Origin: Planctomycetota bacterium
GTDB lineage: Bacteria > Planctomycetota > J058
DNA length: 64,000 bases
Assembly: GCA_023954375.1 (NCBI GenBank)
Contig: JAMLIC010000007.1
Span: forward strand, 1 to 64,000
Reading direction: 5' to 3'
Shown here: piece by piece, positions 43,175 through 51,537 of the stretch
Position numbering within the stretch: position 1 is the first letter of the stretch
Layout of the letters: the number at the start of each line of letters is the position of its first letter
Notes under the pieces: model-generated
What the model was told of the DNA's origin: nothing
What the model saw: the letters and a program-made list of their open reading frames with translations, nothing else
Database searches by the model: none
Program-made: the position numbers and the translations under genes

Positions 43175-44257
43175 TTAGCCCCCTCCCTGTTGCTGAGCCG
43201 GTGGTGCCTCGGGCGATGCCGTCGTGCCAGCTTGAACTGAAGGGGAGCCTTCAGTCGCCGCGATGACTGTCTCTGACCCCTGTTGTCCGCGTGGTTCGCC
43301 CGCCGGCGCCACGGCGGTTTCCGAACTCGCACCCGCGGCCTCGGGCTCGGATCGGTCCGGTGGCGGAGTATCGATAGGTCCGGGCGTGGGGACGGCAGGC
43401 TGCTCGCTGGCCGCCACGGGGCAGCCTGGCCTGGCGGGCCAGTGCAGTAGGCCGAAGGCGATGTCGTCGCCGCTGCCCCCGGACGTGACCGCCTCGAGGA
43501 ACCCCTTGAGGCTCCCCTCCACGGCCTCGATGCCTTCGTCGCGCACCATCGTCAGGTAGTCGGGGCCGATGCGGTCGAACACCTCGTCGGACGCGTAGGA
43601 CTTGCTGTAGCCGTCCGTGCTCATGATCAACAGCGCCTCGTCGACGGGCGCCCCGCGCGTGACGACGCGCATCGAGCTCCAGGCCTCGGGCTGGCACATG
43701 CTCGCGGTCTCGTCGGCGAAGCTCGTCGCGTCGGACGGAACCGGTCGGAGGACGCGCTGGTCTGGCGTCACGAGGAGCACGTCGCCATCGCCGAGTTGGC
43801 CCACGAGAAGAAACGTCGGCGTCGCCAGGGCGAAGATCAGGGTCGTCCCGTACGGCTTGAGCGGCGCGTTGGCGTCGCCGGCGTGCTTGCGGACCCGCGC
43901 AGTCCATTCCCTCACGAGCTGCACCCGCAAGGGGTGCTCCGCGAAGCGATGGACGGCCTGGAGGTCCGCGCCTGGAGGCAGCTCTGTGGCGAAGCGGGCG
44001 AGGTGTTCGACCGCGACCTCGACTGCGCATTGCGCGCCGACCTCGCCGTGGAGGCTGGTCCCGTGACCGTCGGCGACAGCCAGGACGACCCGGCTGTAGT
44101 CGCGATGTCCGAGGATGGCGTCCTGGCAGACCTTCCCGTCTCGCACGTGCTTGGCGCCGATCACGCAGCACCGCGCAAGCGAAGGAAGCCGAAGGCCGTC
44201 GTCTACAGGGGGAGGCGCTCCACCTTCCGGCGGAGGCTCACCAGACGTCGTTGGCAC
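43175..44257 (-). CDS. PP2C-family protein phosphatase of the TerY-P triad
   Basis: 360 residues from GTG 44257, overlapping the VWA gene end. LAVADGHGTS (D63-G64) and the later GGSGDDIAFGLL are PP2C metal-binding motifs. The N-terminal ~20 and C-terminal ~90 residues are proline/glutamate-rich and disordered. In TerY-P systems this enzyme opposes the kinase. It is soluble and cytosolic. Confidence 0.9.
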   Translation of the reverse strand: MPTTSGEPPPEGGAPPPVDDGLRLPSLARCCVIGAKHVRDGKVCQDAILGHRDYSRVVLAVADGHGTSLHGEVGAQCAVEVAVEHLARFATELPPGADLQAVHRFAEHPLRVQLVREWTARVRKHAGDANAPLKPYGTTLIFALATPTFLLVGQLGDGDVLLVTPDQRVLRPVPSDATSFADETASMCQPEAWSSMRVVTRGAPVDEALLIMSTDGYSKSYASDEVFDRIGPDYLTMVRDEGIEAVEGSLKGFLEAVTSGGSGDDIAFGLLHWPARPGCPVAASEQPAVPTPGPIDTPPPDRSEPEAAGASSETAVAPAGEPRGQQGSETVIAATEGSPSVQAGTTASPEAPPAQQQGGG

Positions 44258-44945
44258 TCGCCGGCCCAGCCTGCGGCGGCGGCGGCAGCGGGACGTTGAC
44301 TCCGCCGGGCGCGGCCTGCGTCTGGCTCGCGGGCGACGACGCGGCCTTCAGCACGGCGGTCGAGGCCCACCTGATGTACTTCACGAGCTGATCGGCGTTG
44401 TTCGCCTGCAGCGGCTCGAGCTCCGCGTGGCCGATGAACTTCTGCAGCACCTCGCGGGGCCGGTCCTTCTGAGCGTCCTCGCCGATCGCGATCGCCAACC
44501 GCACGGCCTTCATCCCCCAGGGTTGGGCCATGAGGTCGCGGAGACCGCTCTCGAAGTCATCCGTCGGCCCTCCATCGGTGACGAGGACCAGCACAGGGGG
44601 CAGCGCGCGGTCCGGCATCGGCGGGCTCTTCAGCGCATCAGCGACGAGCGTGAGCGCCCGGCCCATATCGGTCTGACCCTCGACCGACAGGTCCGTCCAC
44701 TCGAACTTCTCCACGTTCGTCGGCTGCGAGTGGTGCCACTGCGCACCGGTGGAGAACTTCACGGACCGGACCAGGACCTCGGCGTTCGGGTTCCCGCGCG
44801 CCACCTCGCGCATGTGCGGGATCGACTCCCGGATGGCGTGGTTCAGGGACTGGATCTTGTCTCCCCGCATCGAGCCCGAGCAGTCGGCGATGAAGATGAA
44901 GTGGAGGGGGCGGGTTGCAAGAGGGCCACCAGGAAGTTTGGGCAT
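44238..44945 (-). CDS. TerY-like VWA-domain protein
   Basis: 235 residues from ATG 44945, one base after the upstream stop codon. HFIFIADCSGSMRGDKI holds the MIDAS DxSxS (D21-S23-S25), with the T in GQTDMGRAL and D in VTDGGPTDDF completing the metal site. This is the TerY-type VWA domain (tellurite-resistance family), not a membrane-anchored one. The C-terminal 30 residues are Pro/Ala-rich. It is expected to bind other operon proteins in a metal- and phosphorylation-dependent way. Confidence 0.9.
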   Translation of the reverse strand: MPKLPGGPLATRPLHFIFIADCSGSMRGDKIQSLNHAIRESIPHMREVARGNPNAEVLVRSVKFSTGAQWHHSQPTNVEKFEWTDLSVEGQTDMGRALTLVADALKSPPMPDRALPPVLVLVTDGGPTDDFESGLRDLMAQPWGMKAVRLAIAIGEDAQKDRPREVLQKFIGHAELEPLQANNADQLVKYIRWASTAVLKAASSPASQTQAAPGGVNVPLPPPPQAGPASANDVW

Positions 44946-44946
44946 C

Positions 44947-47169
44947 TCACACTCCAGTCGCGCGATTCTCGCGCCCGACGACTGACATCGCAACCAGGTC
45001 TGCCTTGAGCCGCGCGGCCACGGGCCGAGCGCGTGCGACCTGCTCCCAGGTCTTCAGGGCCAGATAACGCTTGTTCTTGTGCTCGAAGAGCTCACCCAGT
45101 TCCGGGGGCGCCTCGCCGGGAACCGGCGGCGCCGCGACGTCCACGACGGGGAGCTCCGGCGCACGAGCCGGGCGCGAGAGCGGCGCGAAGACGAACGGCT
45201 CGTTCGTGGCAGCCTCGAGTGTCGCGACGGCTGACGACAGCGTCCGGGCACGCTCTCGCGCCGCATCGAGAGCCGCCTTCGCGGCCGTCACGGGTGCCAG
45301 CGCCTCCCCGAGGTCGGAGCTCGGCGGCTCCCATGCGTTGACGAGGTCCAGGTCTCGCCCGATCTGGCCATGGCGCTCCTCGAGCGTCGTGACTCGCCGC
45401 TTGAGCTCCTTCCGCTTCTTCGAGTTGGCGTTGATCTGTTCTTCGGCCTCGCGCCGGGCCTCGGCGAGCTCCTTCGCCGCGAGGTCGCGGTCGGCCTCCA
45501 GGGCGGCCTTTCGCTTGGCGCGGAGCACGTCCAGCGCGGGCTTCAGGAGCGCCTCGGCGCTCTCGAGCGCGGACCCCGCCTCCTGGACCTGGCCCTCGGC
45601 ACCGGCCAGCTCCGTGCGCTTCGCTGCCGCATCGCTGGCCGCGCGAGACGTACGCTCCTGCCACTCGGCGCGCTGGCTGGCCTCGGCGGAGGAGGTCTCC
45701 GCCTTGGACCGGACCGAGTGCCATTCTCCCGCGAGCGCTTTCACATCCTGCGTCGCGGCCTCCAGCTGCTGGAGGAGCTCGCCCGCAGTCGCAGGCTGCT
45801 GGCCAGGAGGCACCTCTGCCAGCACCTGAAGGGTCTCTCGGGCCATGGCGTGGCGCCGCCGCAGCTCGTCGTGCCCCGACAGCCACCGCCGCAGGCGATC
45901 CAGGATCGACTTCTCCTCGCCTTCCAGGCCGTCAAGCGCCTGCCGCAGGGTCTCCACGCGACGGGTCGCCCACTCGTTCACGGCGCGCCACTGTCGCGTG
46001 AGCTCCGCTTCGCGCGCGCCGGTCGGAAGCGCCAGCGGCAGGAGTTTCCAACGATAGGTGACCCGCAGCGCCAGCGGCGGTGGATCGGGTAGACGCTCGG
46101 GCTGCGCCTCGTCAAAGCGATCTGGCGGAGCGGTGACCTCGGTCGCGTCCAGCGTCAGGACCGGCACCACCTTGCCGGGCGCGGTCGCACCTTCGACGAG
46201 AACCTCTCCGGTGACGTCCGCGAGGCGGCGGCGTGCGTGGAAACGCCAAGACGGGCTCGCGGCGAGCTTCGTGAGTCGGTGGTACATGTCGATCGCGTCC
46301 CGTCGCGGCCACTCGAGCTGCAGGGCGACGGGCCGCTCGACGAGGTCGAGGACCATCCGCTCCCGGGACACTGCGGTCCTGGGGAGGCCGGCATCCGCCC
46401 ACACCACCTGGGTCGCTTCGGCGGCGAGTTGCTTGGGAACGGTGACATCGCCCTTGGGCGGAACGAACGCGATGCCGGCGCGCCCTCCTACGCTTCCGTC
46501 TGGCAGGACGCGAACGTCTGCCTCGGCGATGAGCTCCGCGAGCTTCCCATCGATGAGGAGGCGGCCGGCGGGAAGGGTCACGTCGTTCCCTCGGCTGGCG
46601 GTGGGGGCAGGTAGAGGCGACCGGAACGCGACGACGCCGGCCGCATCGGGCAGTGCCTCCCGCGTCGCGTGATGCCAGAAGAGTGCGTGGAACGCCTCGA
46701 ACAGGGAGCGTGCGAGCTGCCCGTCCACAGGCACCGCCCATCGCCGATCTGCTCCGGGGGGACCGACCAGGAGGACGCCAGCTCGTCCGGCGTCGGCGAC
46801 CAGCCAATCCGCGGGCAGGTCGTATCCGAGACGCATGAGCAGCCGGTCCGAGGCGGAACCCAGTGCTTGGAAGACGCGCCGATCGCTCTCGACGTGACGT
46901 CCCGCATAGACGTAAGTGCGCACCGCGCCGGGGGGGGAAGCGAGGACAGCGTCGAGCAGCGCACCCGACGTCGTCGTCTTGCCCGTCGCGACGACCAGGG
47001 ACTTCGCGGACCCGATCAGCGAAGTCACCGCCGCGACGACGTCCGTGGCCTTGCGCCAGGGGAGGTCGCAGGCACCTCCTCCTGCGACGGACTCCCACAG
47101 GGCGAAGGTCGTCTCGGACCGATCGACGGTCCGCTCCTTCAGCTCCGGTGCGAGCGGTCCTGAGCGCAT
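44947..47169 (-). CDS. Large coiled-coil protein, possible PLD-like N-terminus
   Basis: 740 residues from ATG 47169 (MRSGPLAPELKE), two bases after the upstream TAG. Residues about 1-170 have an alpha/beta pattern (SAKSLVVATGKTTTSGALL; GAVRTYVYAGRHVESDRRV) that loosely recalls phospholipase D-like folds, but I find no HKD motif, so this is weak. The middle (170-340) is mixed, then heptad-rich Ala/Glu/Arg coiled coil from about 390 to 690. It may be a structural scaffold linking the helicase/GHKL proteins to the TerY-P triad. I do not recognise the family. Confidence 0.6.
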   Translation of the reverse strand: MRSGPLAPELKERTVDRSETTFALWESVAGGGACDLPWRKATDVVAAVTSLIGSAKSLVVATGKTTTSGALLDAVLASPPGAVRTYVYAGRHVESDRRVFQALGSASDRLLMRLGYDLPADWLVADAGRAGVLLVGPPGADRRWAVPVDGQLARSLFEAFHALFWHHATREALPDAAGVVAFRSPLPAPTASRGNDVTLPAGRLLIDGKLAELIAEADVRVLPDGSVGGRAGIAFVPPKGDVTVPKQLAAEATQVVWADAGLPRTAVSRERMVLDLVERPVALQLEWPRRDAIDMYHRLTKLAASPSWRFHARRRLADVTGEVLVEGATAPGKVVPVLTLDATEVTAPPDRFDEAQPERLPDPPPLALRVTYRWKLLPLALPTGAREAELTRQWRAVNEWATRRVETLRQALDGLEGEEKSILDRLRRWLSGHDELRRRHAMARETLQVLAEVPPGQQPATAGELLQQLEAATQDVKALAGEWHSVRSKAETSSAEASQRAEWQERTSRAASDAAAKRTELAGAEGQVQEAGSALESAEALLKPALDVLRAKRKAALEADRDLAAKELAEARREAEEQINANSKKRKELKRRVTTLEERHGQIGRDLDLVNAWEPPSSDLGEALAPVTAAKAALDAARERARTLSSAVATLEAATNEPFVFAPLSRPARAPELPVVDVAAPPVPGEAPPELGELFEHKNKRYLALKTWEQVARARPVAARLKADLVAMSVVGRENRATGV

Positions 47170-47171
47170 CT

Positions 47172-48254
47172 CTATTCGACCCCCAGGTCGGTGGCGGCAG
47201 AGAGGAGCCAGCGCGTGCGCGCGGCGACCGCGACGCGGCCCGCTGAACGGACCGCTGTCGGTAGCGGCGGCGCGGCCGCGGCCTGCTCGAGTGGGGTTCC
47301 CTTCACGCACCGCTCCCACTCGGCGCCCCACTTGGGCCCGGTCACGTACTGGTCCGCAGCGGCGACCCTCGCCGTTGCTAGCGCGAGGGCCCATTCGCGC
47401 GCCTCGGCCTCCGTCGCGGGGCCGACGGGAATGCCCTCGACGACGACGTCCCGGAAGGCTCCATAATCGGCTACGTGAACCTCGGGGTAATTGAAGGCCC
47501 GCCTGAAGTCGTCATTGCCGTTGGGACGGGCGCCGTCGTAAGCCATCTCCACGCGACGCCGTGTTCGGTTCCACCGCTTGTCCCAGCGCGCGATGGCGCC
47601 CGCCAGCTTCTTCTCGTCAACGCTGCGCGGCTCCGACCTGAAGGTCTTGGGCGGATCGTCGACGGACCCTTCAAGACGCCACGAGTTACGACCCAACTCG
47701 GGGTCCACGTCCCAAAGCAGCTTGCAGGCGGGAAGCTCGAAGACCCGGCACCTGGGCTTAGCGTTCCTGATCGGAACGAAGCGAACAGAGAAACGCATGG
47801 ACTCGCCCAGCGCGGACGCCCAGACCTCGTCGGGATCGATGATCAACCAGGGTGGGTGGTCCTCGAGCGAGTCGAAGTCACGGTCTCTCGCATCGCCCTC
47901 CGCGGGTCGACACGCGAGAACGCACGAGCCGGTGACGCGGTGGAAGGCGACGAGCAGCCTGTAGACGCCCATCTCCCACGCAGGCGCCTGGCCCGTACTC
48001 GCGCACCGGAGGCCGAGGGGAGTCAGCTGACGTCGCTCGTTCAGCAGGCGCATCTCGACGAGGCTTCGAACGAAGTTCTTCCGCGCCGTGGGCGAGAGAC
48101 CAGGCAGAACGCCGTCGATCTCTGCGTCGCCGAGGCCAGCCTTCGCGGCGGCCGAACACAACCGCTGGAGGTCCGGGCGCGCCTCCCACACAGCGAGCTC
48201 CGCGAACGCCTGGACCTCGAAGAGCTCCGCCTCTGCAGTGAGCGTGGTCTTCAC
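47172..48254 (-). CDS. Unrecognised protein with N-terminal winged-helix-like region
   Basis: 360 residues from GTG 48254, which overlaps the helicase stop (GTGA). The N-terminal ~110 residues are helical and end in ARKNFVRSLVEMRLLNERRQ, the look of a winged helix. The middle has WLIIDPDEVWASALG and a basic R-rich patch (RWNRTRRRVEM). No enzymatic motif. Its constant coupling between helicase and coiled-coil genes suggests it is a dedicated adaptor of the complex. Confidence 0.6.
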   Translation of the reverse strand: MKTTLTAEAELFEVQAFAELAVWEARPDLQRLCSAAAKAGLGDAEIDGVLPGLSPTARKNFVRSLVEMRLLNERRQLTPLGLRCASTGQAPAWEMGVYRLLVAFHRVTGSCVLACRPAEGDARDRDFDSLEDHPPWLIIDPDEVWASALGESMRFSVRFVPIRNAKPRCRVFELPACKLLWDVDPELGRNSWRLEGSVDDPPKTFRSEPRSVDEKKLAGAIARWDKRWNRTRRRVEMAYDGARPNGNDDFRRAFNYPEVHVADYGAFRDVVVEGIPVGPATEAEAREWALALATARVAAADQYVTGPKWGAEWERCVKGTPLEQAAAAPPLPTAVRSAGRVAVAARTRWLLSAATDLGVE

Positions 48255-51200
48255 CGTCTTGCCTCCCTGGGGAGAACAGGGGTCTGCTCGGCCAAGGCGG
48301 TCAGCTCCTCGGAGGGGCAATCCTCCGCGAAGTATCTCCGGTTGCCAACCAGTATCAGCATGAAACGCGCACGCGTGATGGCGACATTCAGGCGGTTGGG
48401 GCTGTCCATGTGGCCGGGCCGCGACGTGTTCCGCAGGCTCAGAATCACCAGGTCCGCCTCACGGCCCTGGAACCGGTCGACCGTCGCACAGGCCACGACC
48501 GTGTTCGGCAGCTCGAACCGCGTCTCGCCGCGCCGGTGCCCGGTCAAGCGTCGGAGCTCGTCACGCAGCGCAAGCTCCTGGCGGTTGTAGAACGACAAGC
48601 AGGCGACTTCCCACGGGCGGTCGTCGGTGCGCGTATGAGTGCGCGCATGCTCCGCCCATTGCTGCAGCAGATGACCGACCGCCTCGACCTCGCGGGGGTT
48701 CGTTCCGCGCTCCTCGTGGCCCTTCACGTCGAGCCATACCCGGCGGCCGAGGGCGTGGCCGAGGAAGCCCCACCCGATGCGCGCGTCGCGCCCCTCTAGG
48801 GTATTCGCGTCGTGGAGGGCGAGGCCGTCATAGAAGAGCTTGGAAGGAAGCTCCGAGATGCCTGGATGCATGCGGTGCTGGCGGGAGAGGAGCACCGATC
48901 GATCGGACCAGACCTGCTCGGGGATCGCGTCGGTCAGAGCGCTTCGCTTCCGTACGCGCGGATCGACGCGCCGCACCCGCAGGGACTCGATCACGCTCCT
49001 CACGCCGACGTCCCGAATCGCGTCGATGGCAGGCGGGACCCACTCGCAGAAGGGATGACCTGCAGGCATGAGCAGGTCGACCTCCTCTTGTCGCCACGTG
49101 CGGTCACGGTCGTTCCGCGCGGACGAGAGCTGATGAACTCGCCCGAGGCGCCACGCGATCTGGGCTGCCCAGGTCTCCTCACGCAGGAACGTCTGCTGAG
49201 CGGCCGCAAGCTCCTCGACGGAGCCGAATTGCTTGCGCCTGTTCTCGCGGACCGGCGGCTGGAGTTTCCCGAATGAGGTCGTCCACCAGGTCTGGCGCCG
49301 CGAGAGTGTTGACTCCGCGCCGAGAGAGCGGAGGGGGACGAAGTGCGGTGGGAGAGCGGCCTGGACGCGAGGCAGGTCCGCATCCGCGACGAGGAGCCAG
49401 TCGGCGCCGAGGACTCGAAGCGACGATGGCCGGCGGGCGAGGAGGTCCGCGATCGCGACCTCGTCTGGTCCGGTGGCCTGATGGACGAGGCGTGCTAGCT
49501 CGGGCTGGCCGCCGTCGTCGCGCTCCTGTCGCGCGGCGACCTCCCACACCAGAGCGTCGAGCACCTCGGCCGGCTCCACGATGAGCCACCTCACCCGGCC
49601 CCAGCCGGCCTCGGCGCGCGTGAGGCGAAACAGGAGCAGGCATGCGCGCTGGAGGGCGTCCGGCAGGCGCGCGCCCTCCTCGTTGTTGACCTCCGCTAGG
49701 CTCGCCTCGAGGTCGCGGGGATCGGTGAACGGCGGGAGTTGCCGGACGTCGCCCACGACGACCCAGCGCCGTGCGAGCTGGGCAGGGACCAGGAACTCCT
49801 GCAGCGTGGTCTTGCTCGCCTCGTCCAGGATGAGGACGTCGAAGTACGGCCAGCGGGGCCCGCTGCCTTCGTCCGATCGGCGGATGTAGGGGTGTGCGAG
49901 GATTCCTGTCGTCGTCCCGCAGGTCAGGTTCGCCCCGGCCAGCACGGTCTCCTCGGCCGCCCGCTCGAGCGCCGTGTCGTCTAGGCCGCTGAGGGCACCT
50001 CGTGCCCGCCACGTGTCGATGAGGGAGTCGATTCGCCGATCGATCTGGCAGCCGAGGACACGCTCGTCGACCCGCTCGGCCTTCCCGATCCGCACGGCCT
50101 CGACCACGTCCGCGAACTTTCCGAGAAGACGTTCGAGGACGTTGTCGACGGCCACGTGAGTGGTGGAGCACAGCAGGACACGCTGCGGCCGCTGGGGATC
50201 GCAGATCAGTTGAAGGACGAGCTCGCAGATCGCATGCGTCTTGCCGGACCCCGGCGGGCCCTCGAGGAAGGCGAAGTCCGGAGTGCCAAGCGCCTTTTCC
50301 ACGAACTCGCGCTGCTCGAGCGTGCCGTCCCAGCGGTGGTCGTCCAGCACGTACCACTTGCTCACCCGAGCGCGCTGGGCCCGCGCCCAGTGCACCTTCT
50401 TCGGGTCCTCGCACAGGGTCAGGAGCCCGCGGTGGTGGGGAAGTGGGCTGTCCCGGAGCCGGTACACCGCCGCGAGCTGGCGCTGGATGGCGTGCGTGTT
50501 GGCAGGGAGGAACACCGAGCTCCCGTCGGGCGGCAATCGATCGAGCTCGAGTCGGTACGTCTCCCGGCGGGAGCCCAGGACGCGGTATGCGTTCCTATCT
50601 CCACCGCCCTTCTGGGTGCGGACCTCCCGGACGCCCTCCTCGCAGTAGGCGACCCGAGGATCGACGGTGGCCTGATCGTCGACGTCGTCCGGGGCCAGGA
50701 GCTGGATGAGAACGCCGCGACGACGGCGCTGGCCGGCGTCTTCGGACCAACTCCAGCGCACTCCATTGTCCGAGGTCAAGATCTCGGCGTCGAACGGGGT
50801 GACCGGGGTGAGGACGCGTTCTCCTGTCCATGGCTGAGAGGTTCGTTGCCCGCGCAGGCTCGCGGCCCCCACGTGCGGCTCCACCACACGGTGGGCAATC
50901 GGGAGCCCGACCTCAGACAGGACCGAGTCTGGAGGCGCGCCCTCGACGATCAGCCGGAGGAAGGCTGGCGACTCTCGCCTCTCGCGAACGGGAGTGATCG
51001 CGCCACCACGGCGAATGACGAGCCGAGCTGGCCAGGCCGCGTTGACGGCTACGAGCTGCACCTGTCTGCCCTGCCAGTAGACGGTCTCTCCTTCGCCGAC
51101 CTCCTCGGTCAACCAGACGGTGACCCCCTGGGCGCCGTGTTCCGTGCGCATGGGTACGACGGGGCGGAAGGCAGCTCCGATGAACAGCGGGTGCGGGGAG

Positions 51201-51460
51201 GGGGGCTCCGTCCAGCCCTCGACCCGGTACGCAAACCCATCCCGCGTGAGTTCGACCACCGAGTCCAAGGGAGTCAGGCGAACCGGCTGGTCCGAGGCGA
51301 CGGCCTCCCAGCGGCAGTGCGAGCGCGCCTCTCGGGCCCGCGCTGCGTTCCTGGCTGCCATGAGGTATGCCACGAACGGACGCAGACTCTCGTGGGTCTG
51401 CAGGCCCAATGCGGGCGCGATGTTTGGCGGAGCGAGGGCGTTGAGATAGAGCGGCCTCAC
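48251..51460 (-). CDS. SF1 helicase of the UPF1/DNA2 type
   Basis: 1,069 residues from GTG 51460, with GGGAGGG upstream; upstream of this start the frame runs into the previous gene. The N-terminal ~380 residues are beta-rich and unassigned. Motif I GPPGSGKTHA lies near residue 400, motif II VLILDEASK, motif III VVGDVRQLPPF, QHRMHPGISELP, and motifs V-VI TVDRFQGREADLVILS and NVAITRARF. This is an SF1B-type nucleic-acid motor. In defence islands such helicases unwind or load on phage DNA. The gene is coupled both to the micro-ORF before it and to the unknown gene after it. Confidence 0.92.
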   Translation of the reverse strand: MRPLYLNALAPPNIAPALGLQTHESLRPFVAYLMAARNAARAREARSHCRWEAVASDQPVRLTPLDSVVELTRDGFAYRVEGWTEPPSPHPLFIGAAFRPVVPMRTEHGAQGVTVWLTEEVGEGETVYWQGRQVQLVAVNAAWPARLVIRRGGAITPVRERRESPAFLRLIVEGAPPDSVLSEVGLPIAHRVVEPHVGAASLRGQRTSQPWTGERVLTPVTPFDAEILTSDNGVRWSWSEDAGQRRRRGVLIQLLAPDDVDDQATVDPRVAYCEEGVREVRTQKGGGDRNAYRVLGSRRETYRLELDRLPPDGSSVFLPANTHAIQRQLAAVYRLRDSPLPHHRGLLTLCEDPKKVHWARAQRARVSKWYVLDDHRWDGTLEQREFVEKALGTPDFAFLEGPPGSGKTHAICELVLQLICDPQRPQRVLLCSTTHVAVDNVLERLLGKFADVVEAVRIGKAERVDERVLGCQIDRRIDSLIDTWRARGALSGLDDTALERAAEETVLAGANLTCGTTTGILAHPYIRRSDEGSGPRWPYFDVLILDEASKTTLQEFLVPAQLARRWVVVGDVRQLPPFTDPRDLEASLAEVNNEEGARLPDALQRACLLLFRLTRAEAGWGRVRWLIVEPAEVLDALVWEVAARQERDDGGQPELARLVHQATGPDEVAIADLLARRPSSLRVLGADWLLVADADLPRVQAALPPHFVPLRSLGAESTLSRRQTWWTTSFGKLQPPVRENRRKQFGSVEELAAAQQTFLREETWAAQIAWRLGRVHQLSSARNDRDRTWRQEEVDLLMPAGHPFCEWVPPAIDAIRDVGVRSVIESLRVRRVDPRVRKRSALTDAIPEQVWSDRSVLLSRQHRMHPGISELPSKLFYDGLALHDANTLEGRDARIGWGFLGHALGRRVWLDVKGHEERGTNPREVEAVGHLLQQWAEHARTHTRTDDRPWEVACLSFYNRQELALRDELRRLTGHRRGETRFELPNTVVACATVDRFQGREADLVILSLRNTSRPGHMDSPNRLNVAITRARFMLILVGNRRYFAEDCPSEELTALAEQTPVLPREARR

Positions 51461-51537
51461 ATGCCCTCCCTCCCTTTCGTCGGCCGAGGCGGCGTGTCGT
51501 CGAGGAAGGTGAGCCCCTCGAGAATGAGGATCTTCAC
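51457..51537 (-). CDS. 26-codon micro-ORF bridging GHKL and helicase genes
   Basis: GTG 51537 overlaps the TGA of the GHKL gene and the micro-ORF's own TGA overlaps the helicase GTG. The predicted peptide begins MKILILEGLTFLDD and ends in a Pro/Arg/Lys-rich stretch. Both overlaps have the same form as the other junctions of the operon, so ribosomes could pass through it. It may be a real micropeptide or only a coupling device. Too short for homology claims. Confidence 0.5.
   Translation of the reverse strand: MKILILEGLTFLDDTPPRPTKGREGM

Noticed and set aside
44947-47169. Phospholipase D (DISARM DrmC-like) identity for the coiled-coil protein
   Set aside because: No HKD motif is visible; only a loose alpha/beta resemblance remains, so it is kept as a possibility only.
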